Positions 17,000 through 25,498 of a stretch of 64,000 nt of DNA are shown here, piece after piece (position 1 is the stretch's first letter; each line of letters opens with the position of its first letter). The position numbers and the translations under genes are program-made. Origin of the DNA: Dawidia cretensis. Lineage in GTDB: Bacteria; Bacteroidota; Bacteroidia; Cytophagales; Cyclobacteriaceae. A model generated the notes under the pieces. That model ran no database searches. It was not told the DNA's origin and saw only the letters and a program-made list of their open reading frames with translations. Where the stretch lies: positions 124,001 through 188,000 of the forward strand of contig NZ_JAHESE010000006.1 of the NCBI RefSeq assembly GCF_018598175.1, given 5' to 3'.

Positions 17000-18369
17000 A
17001 CATCAGGAGCCGCCTCACATTGCTATTCTTTTCGTTGGTTATCGTCGTCCTTTCGGCAATTTGCCTTTCGGTATATGTGCTTTCTGATAATTACCGGGAG
17101 GAAGACTTTTATCGCCGGTTACGCAATCGGGCCGTGAATACCGCGAAGATTTTAACAGAGGTTAAAGAGGTCGATGCGACGCTGCTCCGAAGGATGGAAC
17201 AAAACAACCCCGCGAGCCTGCCCAATCAATACATTATCATTTATGATGACCACGGTGAAGAGGTATACAGATCTGGCGGAGTTCCTCCCGTCGAGATCGA
17301 AGCGGATATTCTCGAGCAGGCGAAAGCAAAGATGGAGGTGAGCTTTCAGAAAAATAATACTGAAGGATGTGCGTTTATTTTTGACAATGTGGGTAAAGCC
17401 TATACTATCGTTGCTATTGCAACTGATATCTATGGACGGGATGCGTTGCAAAATTTGCGGAATGTCCTCACCGGTACGTTTTGCATCAGTGTCATCCTGG
17501 TTTCAATTCTTGGTTGGCTCTATGCAGGTCGGGTGCTCCGTCCCATCTCGCGTATTGTGAATCAAGTAAGCCATATTACCGAGGTAAATCTAAATCAACG
17601 TTTGGATGAAGGTAATAAACGGGACGAATTGAGCAAATTGTCACAGACGTTTAACCGCATGCTCGGAAGACTTCAAAGTGCTTTTACATCACAAAAGAAC
17701 TTTATTGCTAATGCGTCTCACGAAATCAAAACACCTATAACGGCCATGTCAGCAGAGATTGAAGTTTCGTTACTTCAACAACGCGACCCGACCTATTATA
17801 TAGAAGTATTGCGGTCCATTCGCGCGGGACTGCGCGGCCTGAACGACATTTCCACACGCCTGTTGATTTTGGCGCAGACCAGCGTAGAGCAGCCGGAAAT
17901 GAACTTCTCGGTGTTACGTATCGACGACCTGTTGTGGGATGTAAAAGAAGAACTTTTAAAAGCCTATTCGGACTATAGCATCAATATCGAGCTCGATCTC
18001 GAACTACAATCCGATGCCCTTGCTATTGAAGGCGACGAACAGTTGATGAAAGTCGTTATCCTGAACCTTGTAGACAACGGCTGCAAATATTCACCAAATC
18101 ACCGAATTGATATAAAATTAGCATCAGCCGATGGGAGCTCACTCGTCGTAAAATTTGAAAATGCAGGTGGTATTCCAGCCGACCAGCTTCCACGTATCTT
18201 CGAGCCTTTTTTTCGGGGACGGAATCATCGTCAGGTAAAGGGTTCAGGCATCGGATTGTCTTTAGTTAGTCGTATTGTTGCCATCCATGGTGGAACAATT
18301 AGTGTGAACTCAACAGCCGAATCGACCGAGTTCGTTTTGCGACTTCCCGTTCCGAATCAAGCGGGTTAA
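16996..18369 (+). CDS. Sensor histidine kinase (HAMP-HisKA-HATPase)
   Basis: A 457-aa membrane kinase: helix 1 near residues 7-30, a periplasmic domain to about 155, helix 2 at 157-176, HAMP (RVLRPISRIVNQVSHI), and a dimerisation helix with the phosphorylated His242 in NASHEIKTPITA. The ATPase domain has N-box NLVDNGCKYS, a G1 box in which the usual Asp is replaced (ENAGGI), F-box FEPFFRG and G2 GSGIGLSLV. It overlaps the OmpR regulator by ATGA. The periplasmic domain shows no known ligand motif, so the signal is unknown; heavy metal or envelope stress would fit the adjacent efflux pump. Confidence 0.92.
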   Translation: MNIRSRLTLLFFSLVIVVLSAICLSVYVLSDNYREEDFYRRLRNRAVNTAKILTEVKEVDATLLRRMEQNNPASLPNQYIIIYDDHGEEVYRSGGVPPVEIEADILEQAKAKMEVSFQKNNTEGCAFIFDNVGKAYTIVAIATDIYGRDALQNLRNVLTGTFCISVILVSILGWLYAGRVLRPISRIVNQVSHITEVNLNQRLDEGNKRDELSKLSQTFNRMLGRLQSAFTSQKNFIANASHEIKTPITAMSAEIEVSLLQQRDPTYYIEVLRSIRAGLRGLNDISTRLLILAQTSVEQPEMNFSVLRIDDLLWDVKEELLKAYSDYSINIELDLELQSDALAIEGDEQLMKVVILNLVDNGCKYSPNHRIDIKLASADGSSLVVKFENAGGIPADQLPRIFEPFFRGRNHRQVKGSGIGLSLVSRIVAIHGGTISVNSTAESTEFVLRLPVPNQAG

Positions 18370-18430
18370 GATGTCCACATTTTTTATCGCCGACTTCCCA
18401 GCTGGTGCATTGAATTGATGCCAAAGAAGC

Positions 18431-18458
18431 TTTAATCTCGATTTAATTCCGATTTAAT
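18431..18458 (+). promoter_or_regulatory. 11-bp direct-repeat operator, site C (pseudo-receiver gene)
   Basis: TTTAAT at 18431, 18442 and 18453 with spacers ctcga and tccga: exact 11-bp period, 118 bp upstream of the next gene and nearly identical in sequence to site E at 24,980. Confidence 0.7.
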
Positions 18459-18536
18459 TGCTGATCATTTTAGTGAAGATCAAATTATCGTTTCTTGTAC
18501 ACAAGAGTTCTCAACGTTGGCAAAGTTTAAAGTTCT

Positions 18537-18560
18537 CCGGCATGGCACATGCCATGCCGG
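18537..18560. promoter_or_regulatory. Perfect 24-bp palindrome in the leader of the pseudo-receiver gene
   Basis: CCGGCATGGCA is followed after two bases by its exact inverse complement. There is no T run, so it is not a terminator. It ends 15 bp before the ATG and could be an operator or an mRNA hairpin close to the ribosome binding site. Confidence 0.55.
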
Positions 18561-18575
18561 ATTATTCATTACAAT

Positions 18576-18986
18576 ATGAATCTATTGACAAAATCGTGTT
18601 TATTGATAAGTGGGGATCCGCGCGATCACGAAGTGTTTATTGACGTGCTTAGCGACCTGGCACCCAATGCCCATTTCATGTTGGCAGACAATGCCATGGA
18701 TGCGTTGGATTTTCTTGAGCAAGATTCTATCACGCCGGATTATATTTTTGTGGAGCTCGACATGATTGGAATCAACGGAGTAGAATTTCTGCGCGAGTCA
18801 AAAAGAGTCTCGTTATTGCGAAATGTTCCGGTCATCATTCATTCCCCGGAGCCCGTTCCTGAAAAAATCAGGATGCTCAAGGAGATGGGAGCATTTGCTA
18901 TTTTCTTTAGACCTTACAGTTACTGGAGTGTTCACAATGTCCTGAGTCTTTGTTTTCAGGATGGCTACAAAATGTGCCTTAATTAA
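18576..18986 (+). CDS. Atypical receiver-domain protein (phospho-Asp replaced by Glu)
   Basis: A 136-aa single receiver fold. Alignment to the usual PDLILLDxxMPxMxG core puts Glu60 (PDYIFVELDMIGING) where the phosphoacceptor aspartate should be, and Arg112 (FFRPYS) where the conserved lysine should be; Ser90 is kept. It therefore probably cannot be phosphorylated in the normal way and may be permanently in an active-like state, or act as a protein-binding module. A similar small receiver with an intact Asp60 lies at 25.1 kb on the other side of the efflux operon, and both have a TTTAAT array upstream. Start at ATG 18576; an upstream in-frame ATG lies within the palindrome. Confidence 0.75.
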   Translation: MNLLTKSCLLISGDPRDHEVFIDVLSDLAPNAHFMLADNAMDALDFLEQDSITPDYIFVELDMIGINGVEFLRESKRVSLLRNVPVIIHSPEPVPEKIRMLKEMGAFAIFFRPYSYWSVHNVLSLCFQDGYKMCLN

Positions 18987-19024
18987 TACTTACTCTCCCT
19001 TGGCTAATAGTTGGTTTTTCGTAG

Positions 19025-19053
19025 AGACCTGGTTTGTGCCAGGTCTTTTATTA
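19025..19053 (+). terminator. Terminator of the pseudo-receiver gene
   Basis: AGACCTGG and CCAGGTCT pair around a six-base loop, followed by TTTATTATT. It separates this gene from the convergent efflux operon. Confidence 0.8.
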
Positions 19054-20499
19054 TTCGGACCAGCCTCCTCCGACCGCACGGTAAAGGATTGCACGATTTT
19101 GAAGCGCTTCTTTTTTCAGGTTGGTCAGCTCGAGCTCAACATCCAACAATCTACGCTGGGAAGTAATGACTTCCAGGTATGTCGCGTATCCCACGCTGAA
19201 CAGATCATTTGAGTTGACGGATGCTCGTCGCTGTACGGCAACTTCCTGTTCCTTGAGCCCGATCTGTTGGTCGAGGTTATAGTGATTGTGAGCCACGGCG
19301 TAAACTTCCTGGTAGGCAGTGAGAAGAGATTTCTGATAGTCGGCCAGGGCTATGCGTTGTCGGGCATTCGCTGCCGCGAACAGTGCCTTGATCCTGCCGC
19401 GTTGAAAAACAGGCGCGGTTAATCCTCCGCCCAGGCTATAGATGGCTGAACCGGGAGCAAGAAACCATTTCGATACGGTGAAGGCGGAGAATCCCGCTGC
19501 AGCGGAGATTGATAGTCCTGGGTAAAACGCGGCACGCGCTACCGCCACATCGGCACCCGCCGCGTGGAGTTCGAGCGCTGCCTGGCGTAAATCGGGACGG
19601 CGATCAATCAACTGATCTGGAGAGCCTACAGATACATGGAGCACAGAATCGTATTGATTGATCGTCCAACGTGGCAAACGTTTCGGATACTGGCCGGCCA
19701 GACGGTTAAGAACCGATTCTGTAACCAGAATCTGCTGGTCTACCCGCAGCAGACGTGACCGGGTGTTTAGTAACTGTGACTCAAACTGGTCGACACCGAG
19801 CTGTGTAACCTTACCTCCTAGTTTTTGAATCTTTACCAGGTCAAAGGCCATTTCCTGCAACTGAAGATTTTGTTCCAGTACCTTTTTCTCCTGATCGAGA
19901 CCAAGGAGTGCGTAGTAGTACTGGGCTACGTTACTGATGAGCATTGTTACTGCACCGTGTCCTGCTTCCTTTGAAGCCATGAAACGCGCCAGCGATGCTT
20001 TTCGTCTATTGGAAAGCTTGCCCCATAGATTCGCTTCCCAGCTAAAGTTCACACCGGCAAAAAATTCAGGATAAGGGTCTGGAAGCTTTTTGTCTTCTGG
20101 CAGTGTTTCAGAGCGGTTCGTATCGTCGTTGCCCACACCGTTCATGGTATATTCACCGAATCGGTCTACCCGCGCGTTGACGGCCCCATCCATACGGGGG
20201 AAGAGTGCACTGCGTGTAACGGCATACATACTCTGTGCTATACGGATATTTTCCATGGCAATTTGTACGTCGGGATTGTTCTGCAGGGCGGCGCCGATAA
20301 GCGCCGTCAGACAAGTGTCGCCATAGAAGACCTGCCACGGCTGGGCGGCGATGGTAAGCGAATCTGTCGTCGGGGCAAAATCAAAAGACGACGGCAGCGG
20401 ATTGGCCGGCTTAAGGACGCGGTTGGAGACTTTGCACGAAGAAACCGCAAACAATAAAAGAGCCGGGACAATGTAGCTATAACAAGATTTGATTTTCAT
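19051..20499 (-). CDS. Outer-membrane efflux factor (NodT/OprM-type lipoprotein)
   Basis: A 482-aa TolC-family protein with a lipoprotein signal (LLFAVSSC, Cys22). It has two repeats of the outer-membrane efflux domain with long helical segments (ALIGAALQNNPDVQIAMENIRIAQSMY and DLRQAALELHAAGADVAVARAAFYPGL). It forms the outer channel of a tripartite pump. Last gene of the operon: its start overlaps the end of the RND gene by four bases. The length fits NodT-type factors. Confidence 0.93.
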   Translation of the reverse strand: MKIKSCYSYIVPALLLFAVSSCKVSNRVLKPANPLPSSFDFAPTTDSLTIAAQPWQVFYGDTCLTALIGAALQNNPDVQIAMENIRIAQSMYAVTRSALFPRMDGAVNARVDRFGEYTMNGVGNDDTNRSETLPEDKKLPDPYPEFFAGVNFSWEANLWGKLSNRRKASLARFMASKEAGHGAVTMLISNVAQYYYALLGLDQEKKVLEQNLQLQEMAFDLVKIQKLGGKVTQLGVDQFESQLLNTRSRLLRVDQQILVTESVLNRLAGQYPKRLPRWTINQYDSVLHVSVGSPDQLIDRRPDLRQAALELHAAGADVAVARAAFYPGLSISAAAGFSAFTVSKWFLAPGSAIYSLGGGLTAPVFQRGRIKALFAAANARQRIALADYQKSLLTAYQEVYAVAHNHYNLDQQIGLKEQEVAVQRRASVNSNDLFSVGYATYLEVITSQRRLLDVELELTNLKKEALQNRAILYRAVGGGWSE

Positions 20500-23400
20500 G
20501 CGGTGGAGTTCTCATGGCTGAGAGCATGCGTTGTGCGCCGGCTTCTCAGGGATGTGGAAAAAGATTCAAAGATGAAATACAGGCCCGGCACGAGGAAGAC
20601 GCCGAACAATGTGCCGACGAGCATGCCGCCGGCAGCGGCCATACCGATGGAACGGTTGCCGATGGCACCGGCGCCGCTGGCGATACACAACGGAATGAGA
20701 CCCGCCACGAATGCCAGCGAGGTCATCAGGATCGGCCGAAGGCGTGCGGCGGCTCCGGCCACTGCGGCGTCGAGCACGGAGTACCCTTCATTCCTGCGTT
20801 GAATGGCAAACTCTACGATCAGGATGGCATTCTTACCCAGCAGGCCAATGAGCATCACCAGCGCTACCTGAGCGTAGATGTTGTTCTCAAGGCCTGCCAT
20901 GAGGAGAAACAGGTATGAGCCTACAATGCCGGCGGGTAGTGACAAGATGATCGAAAGTGGCAATAAATAACTCTCATATTGCGCCGATAGCAGGATGTAC
21001 ACAAAGAACAGGCAGACCATGAAGATGATCAGTGTTTGGTTGCCGGACTTAATCTCCTCGCGCGAGACACCAGACCAATCGAACGTGTAGCCCCGCGGTA
21101 ACATCCCTAACGCAGTTTCTTCGACGGCAGCGATAGCGTCGCCACTGCTGTAGCCTGGTGCGGGCTCTCCGTTAATCATCGATGAGGTAAACATGTTATA
21201 CCGCGTCAGCTGCTCGGGTCCATTGGTCGGCTCCAGCGTCATAAAGCTGGAGAGCGCTACCATCTCGCCATAATCGTTTTTGACGTATAGCTTCAATATA
21301 TCGCGCGGATCACTTCGAAATCCTGGCGCGGTTTGCACCATGACCTTATACATCTGGCCGAAGCGAATAAAGTTCGAAGCATAAAAGCTACCGACCAGTG
21401 TCTGTAGCGACTCCATCGCATTTTTTACGGAGATCCCGAGTTTTGTGGCTTTATCGTAATCCATCCGCAATAGATACTGCGGAAAATTTGGATCGAAGCT
21501 GGTAAAGGCATTTTGTATCTCGGGACGCTCGTTCAGGGCTTTGATAAACGTCTCCGTTACCTCGGCTGTTCCGAGCAATGGACCGCCTGTGCGGTCTTGT
21601 AGCCTGAGCTCAAACCCGCTGGCATTTCCGAAACCCGGCACGGCAGGTGGTGGGAAAAATTGGATGTCGGCACCGGCGATACCAGATGCCTTGTGCTGAA
21701 GAACATCGATCAGGTCGTCGACAGATTGACTGCGGCTATGCCACGGCCGAAGGTTGATCATCACCATGCCATACGAGGCCCCGGCTGATTCGGTCATAAG
21801 GCTGTACCCAGCGAGCGTTGAAACAGATTCTACCGCTTTTTCAGGTTGCGCGAGACGCTGAAGATCTTCCAGTATTTCCTGTGTGCGTTCTACGGTAGCA
21901 CCCGCTGGCAGGGTTACGTTGGCGTAGATCATACCCTGGTCTTCGGTGGGAATAAAGGATGACGGCAGCAGGCGATTCAGGAAAAATGTACTGACGATGA
22001 AACCGCCCAGCAGCAGGGTGATTAGCATGCGTCTTCCCGCAACGCGCGTCAGCAGTTTTCCATAGCCATGTTCCAGGGCGCTATAGCGGTTATTAAATGC
22101 TGCGAAAAAACGATGGAGCCAGTTGCTTTTTTTGGGGGTTGTATGCTGAGGACGTAACATGAGTGCGCACAGCGCCGGCGAAAGGGTCAACGCGTTGACG
22201 CCGGAGATGACAATGGCGATGGCAAGGGTTAACGAGAACTGGCGGTAAAAAACCCCGACCGGGCCGGTCATAAAACCTACCGGCACAAATACCGCCGACA
22301 TTACCAGCGTAATGGCAACGATGGCGCCGGCGATCTCTTTCATCGCGGCGAGGGCGGCGTCAGTAGCCGAAAGATTTTCTTCATGCATCTTGACGTGCAC
22401 GGCTTCCACGACGACGATGGCGTTGTCCACCACGATGCCAATCGCAAGCACCAGCGCGAACAGGGTCAGCAGGTTAATGGAAAAACCAAACATATCCATG
22501 AAGAAGAAAGTACCGATCAGCGACACGGGCACGGCAATGGCCGGGATCAACGTCGAACGGAAATCCTGTAAGAAGATAAACACGACGATCGACACCAGGA
22601 TAAACGCTTCAATCAGCGTGCGGACAACCTCTTCGATGGATGTATCCAGGAATCGCGATACGTCATAGGAGATGTTATATTCCATACCCGGCGGGAATGA
22701 TGTCGCCTTAAGCTCATCCATGCGCGCTTTGATATTCTGAATTACCTCGCGTGCATTTGATCCAGGACGCTGTTTGATCATGATCGACGCGGAGGGACGT
22801 CCGTCGGTGGTCGAAATCATATCATAGTCCAATGAACCGAACTCTATGTCGGCCACATCCCGGATACGAACGATCGCCCCATCGGCGCCCGATTTGATGG
22901 CAATCTTTCCATATTCTTCTTCGGCCGTAAATTTTCCGGTGTAGCGCAGCACGTATTGCAATATCTGCGGTTCCTTATCAGAGCTGATGCCGGTGGCGCC
23001 TGGCGCCGCTTCAATGTTTTGATTTTGCACGGCATCTATAATGTCCTGGGCAGATATGTTATAGACTGCCATTCGGTCGGGCTTCAGCCAGATGCGCATG
23101 GCGTAGTCGCGTGCACCCATGATCTCTACAAAGCCCACACCGTTAATGCGTTTCAGCTCCTGCAAGATGTTGATGTCCGTGAAGTTGTAGACGAACTTCT
23201 CGTCTTGTGTCGTGTCGCTGCTCGTAATATTGAGATACATCAACATACTGCTGACTTCTTTTTCTGTGATCACGCCGGCCTTGATGACTTCTTCCGGTAG
23301 CTCGTCGAGCACGCTGGTCACGCGGTTCTGAACGTTCACCGTCGCCAGATCCGGATCGCTGCCCGACTCGAAGAACACCTGGATCAGGGTTATGCCGTTG

Positions 23401-23651
23401 TTACTGCATACGGACGACATATAGGTCATGCCCGGCACTCCATTAATGGCACGTTCTAAAGGAGTTGCTACAGTTTTGGCACACACTTCGGCATTCGCAC
23501 CGGTGTAGTTGGCCGTGACTGTGACGGATGGAGGTTCAATGGCAGGGAATTGCGTGATTGGCAGCTTGACGAACGCCAGCACACCAACAAAGGTAATAAG
23601 GATCGATACGGCCGTAGCAAGTACGGGCCGGCGTATAAATACTTCCAGCAT
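20496..23651 (-). CDS. RND efflux transporter (HAE1/AcrB family)
   Basis: A 1051-aa inner-membrane proton antiporter starting MLEVFIRRPVLATAVSILITFVGVLAF. It has twelve predicted helices and two large periplasmic loops (pore and docking domains, e.g. QRPGSNAREVIQNIKARMDEL and GATVERTQEILEDLQRL). In helix 4 the proton-relay pair reads GIVVDNAIVVVEAV: the first aspartate is kept and the second, Asp408 in AcrB, is Asn. It extrudes drugs, detergents, metals or solvents; the substrate is not readable. It lies between the adaptor and the outer factor in the order MFP-RND-OMF, and is presumably controlled from the array at 24,901-24,950. Confidence 0.95.
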   Translation of the reverse strand: MLEVFIRRPVLATAVSILITFVGVLAFVKLPITQFPAIEPPSVTVTANYTGANAEVCAKTVATPLERAINGVPGMTYMSSVCSNNGITLIQVFFESGSDPDLATVNVQNRVTSVLDELPEEVIKAGVITEKEVSSMLMYLNITSSDTTQDEKFVYNFTDINILQELKRINGVGFVEIMGARDYAMRIWLKPDRMAVYNISAQDIIDAVQNQNIEAAPGATGISSDKEPQILQYVLRYTGKFTAEEEYGKIAIKSGADGAIVRIRDVADIEFGSLDYDMISTTDGRPSASIMIKQRPGSNAREVIQNIKARMDELKATSFPPGMEYNISYDVSRFLDTSIEEVVRTLIEAFILVSIVVFIFLQDFRSTLIPAIAVPVSLIGTFFFMDMFGFSINLLTLFALVLAIGIVVDNAIVVVEAVHVKMHEENLSATDAALAAMKEIAGAIVAITLVMSAVFVPVGFMTGPVGVFYRQFSLTLAIAIVISGVNALTLSPALCALMLRPQHTTPKKSNWLHRFFAAFNNRYSALEHGYGKLLTRVAGRRMLITLLLGGFIVSTFFLNRLLPSSFIPTEDQGMIYANVTLPAGATVERTQEILEDLQRLAQPEKAVESVSTLAGYSLMTESAGASYGMVMINLRPWHSRSQSVDDLIDVLQHKASGIAGADIQFFPPPAVPGFGNASGFELRLQDRTGGPLLGTAEVTETFIKALNERPEIQNAFTSFDPNFPQYLLRMDYDKATKLGISVKNAMESLQTLVGSFYASNFIRFGQMYKVMVQTAPGFRSDPRDILKLYVKNDYGEMVALSSFMTLEPTNGPEQLTRYNMFTSSMINGEPAPGYSSGDAIAAVEETALGMLPRGYTFDWSGVSREEIKSGNQTLIIFMVCLFFVYILLSAQYESYLLPLSIILSLPAGIVGSYLFLLMAGLENNIYAQVALVMLIGLLGKNAILIVEFAIQRRNEGYSVLDAAVAGAAARLRPILMTSLAFVAGLIPLCIASGAGAIGNRSIGMAAAGGMLVGTLFGVFLVPGLYFIFESFSTSLRSRRTTHALSHENSTA

Positions 23652-23683
23652 AGTTATTCAGAATGTTGTGGACAGATAAATTA

Positions 23684-24820
23684 TCAGGACTGCATTAACC
23701 GCGCACTGTCGACGGAAAGATGCCGTGGTTTTATCGGAACGCCATCACGCAGCTGTTGAAGTCCCTCGGTAATAATACGGTCGCCCTGGCGAAGTCCGTT
23801 AACCACAAAGTACTTGTCATACCGTGCCAGTGCGCTGAAATTCCTAACGCGGGCCACGTTGTGCTCATCGAGTACATATACATAGCTCTTATCCTGAATG
23901 GCAAAGGTCGATTCCTGGGGCACCAATACTGCATTCTGCCAGGTCTTATGCAGCAATACCTTGCCGGTCGAACCATGCTTTAACGTCTTGTCTGGATTGG
24001 GAAACCGCGCCCGCACAGCGATCGAGCCGGTCTCCTGGTCAAAATCGCCAGCAAGTGCTTCGATCTTCCCTTCAAAGGGATAGGTCGATCCATCGGCAAG
24101 CACTAACGAAACGGTTTGATGCTCTTCTTTGAACTGACGCCCCTTAATCTCCTTTCCAAGCAGCCGCAGATATTCGGGCTCCGACATTTGGAAATACGCG
24201 AATACTTCCTGGATATTTGATAGCGATGTGAGAAGCGTTCCCGAGTTGATCAGGCTTCCCTTCTTAAAGGGAATACGGCCCAGAATTCCATCGAACGGGG
24301 CACGGATAAAAGTATAGTTCAGATTGATGTGTGCATTTTCCAGAACTGACCGGGCTTCTCTGACAGTCGATTCGGATGCCTCTTTCTGCGCGGTGGCCAC
24401 CTCAAGCTCCATCTTTGAAATGACATTTTTGTCTACCATCAGGCGAATGCGGTCAACTTCGAGACGTTTTGTTTTTGCTTCTGCGATGGCACGTTGCAGG
24501 GCAGCTTCTGCTTTTGTGACCATTTCGGAATAGGCATGCGAGCTGATACGGAACAGCGGCTGATTCTTTTTTACAAACTGACCCTCGTCAACCAAAATAT
24601 CTTCGAGATACCCCTGTACACGGGCGTGGATTTCTACGTACTCCACGCCATTTATTTCACAGATGTAGTCGCGTGGTATCGTCACGTTTTGTGCCTTTAA
24701 AGTAAGGACCTCCAGCTCGGGAAGCTTTTTTTCCCCGGACGTCGTCGCATTGCCCTGGCTACAGCCCGTCAGCAACAGTGTTGTGGATACTATTAATAGG
24801 AAGGGCATGTACATCTTCAT
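23684..24820 (-). CDS. Periplasmic adaptor (membrane fusion protein) of RND pump
   Basis: A 378-aa lipoprotein (LLLTGCSQG, Cys20) of the AcrA/MexA family. It has a biotinyl-lipoyl half-motif (VQGYLEDILVDEGQFVKKNQPLF), a helical hairpin (residues about 100-165), the second lipoyl half (FIRAPFDGILGRIPFKKGSLI), and beta-barrel and membrane-proximal domains to the end. It bridges the RND pump and the outer channel. First gene of the three-gene operon; 32 bp separate it from the RND gene. The 252-bp divergent region upstream holds two TTTAAT arrays. Confidence 0.94.
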   Translation of the reverse strand: MKMYMPFLLIVSTTLLLTGCSQGNATTSGEKKLPELEVLTLKAQNVTIPRDYICEINGVEYVEIHARVQGYLEDILVDEGQFVKKNQPLFRISSHAYSEMVTKAEAALQRAIAEAKTKRLEVDRIRLMVDKNVISKMELEVATAQKEASESTVREARSVLENAHINLNYTFIRAPFDGILGRIPFKKGSLINSGTLLTSLSNIQEVFAYFQMSEPEYLRLLGKEIKGRQFKEEHQTVSLVLADGSTYPFEGKIEALAGDFDQETGSIAVRARFPNPDKTLKHGSTGKVLLHKTWQNAVLVPQESTFAIQDKSYVYVLDEHNVARVRNFSALARYDKYFVVNGLRQGDRIITEGLQQLRDGVPIKPRHLSVDSARLMQS

Positions 24821-24900
24821 ACGCTACAGATTTAGTCGTTCGTGGTCAAGAGGTACAAAAATCTTACCGCCGAGGTCATCAGGCCACTGCAAAAGCAAGA

Positions 24901-24950
24901 TTTAAAGAATTTTTACAGTGGCTTTAATCTTGTTTTAATACGGCTTTAAT
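24901..24950 (+). promoter_or_regulatory. 11-bp direct-repeat operator, site D (five units, efflux operon)
   Basis: Hexamers TTTAAA, TTTACA, TTTAAT, TTTAAT, TTTAAT start at 24901, 24912, 24923, 24934 and 24945: five consecutive units with an exact 11-bp period, the longest array in the window. It lies 81 bp upstream of the adaptor start. Confidence 0.7.
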
Positions 24951-24979
24951 ATCCCCCGATTGTATCGTTCTGTATAGCC

Positions 24980-25007
24980 TTTAATCTCGATTTAATTTCG
25001 ATTTAAC
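24980..25007 (+). promoter_or_regulatory. 11-bp direct-repeat operator, site E (receiver-UspA operon)
   Basis: TTTAAT, TTTAAT, TTTAAC at 24980, 24991 and 25002 with spacers ctcga and ttcga, almost the same sequence as site C. It lies 66 bp upstream of the ATG at 25073. Confidence 0.7.
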
Positions 25008-25072
25008 CTCTTTCACCGCTCAACCGGGATCGTTTGGACTGTTCTTTGAGTTTATATCTAAAAAGTACCAGC

Positions 25073-25498
25073 ATGTCAGCAAATAAAAAGATTATCATTA
25101 TTGACGGTAGCGTTACTGATCTGACATTGCTGGAAGGTATCATCTATAGCATCTCTCCGGATGCTCAATGCATAAGCTTTGTCTATGCGGATGAGGCGGT
25201 GAAAGTAATCTTGCACGACATGAAGCAACCGCCTCAATACATATTGATCGATGCCGATACGGCCAGGATGCCGGTATTGAAGTTCTTACAGTGCTTTCGT
25301 CAGCTGCCGGAATGGGATTCCTGCTGCATCGGAATTTTCTCTACCACGATGCCTTCCGCCGTGGTGGAAGCTTATAAAAAAGAGGGGGCGGATTTTGCTT
25401 TTCAGAAACCCCTCAACAAACGCGAAGGCATGAAGCTTCTAGTCGCTATTCTGGCGATGACGCGCGTTATTGATAAACCTATTATGCAGGTAGTATGA
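25073..25498 (+). CDS. Small single-domain receiver protein
   Basis: A 141-aa CheY-like fold: IIIIDG at the first strand, Asp60 in QYILIDADTARM at the phosphosite, Ser90 in GIFS and Lys112 in AFQKP. Only one acidic residue is seen at the metal-binding position (Asp11), so phosphorylation may be weak. It resembles the atypical receiver at 18.6 kb in length and spacing of motifs and the two flank the efflux operon. Its stop overlaps the UspA start by four bases (ATGA), so the two are translated together. Start at 25073, which begins the fold; an upstream TTTAAT array fits regulation by the local two-component system. Confidence 0.75.
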   Translation: MSANKKIIIIDGSVTDLTLLEGIIYSISPDAQCISFVYADEAVKVILHDMKQPPQYILIDADTARMPVLKFLQCFRQLPEWDSCCIGIFSTTMPSAVVEAYKKEGADFAFQKPLNKREGMKLLVAILAMTRVIDKPIMQVV

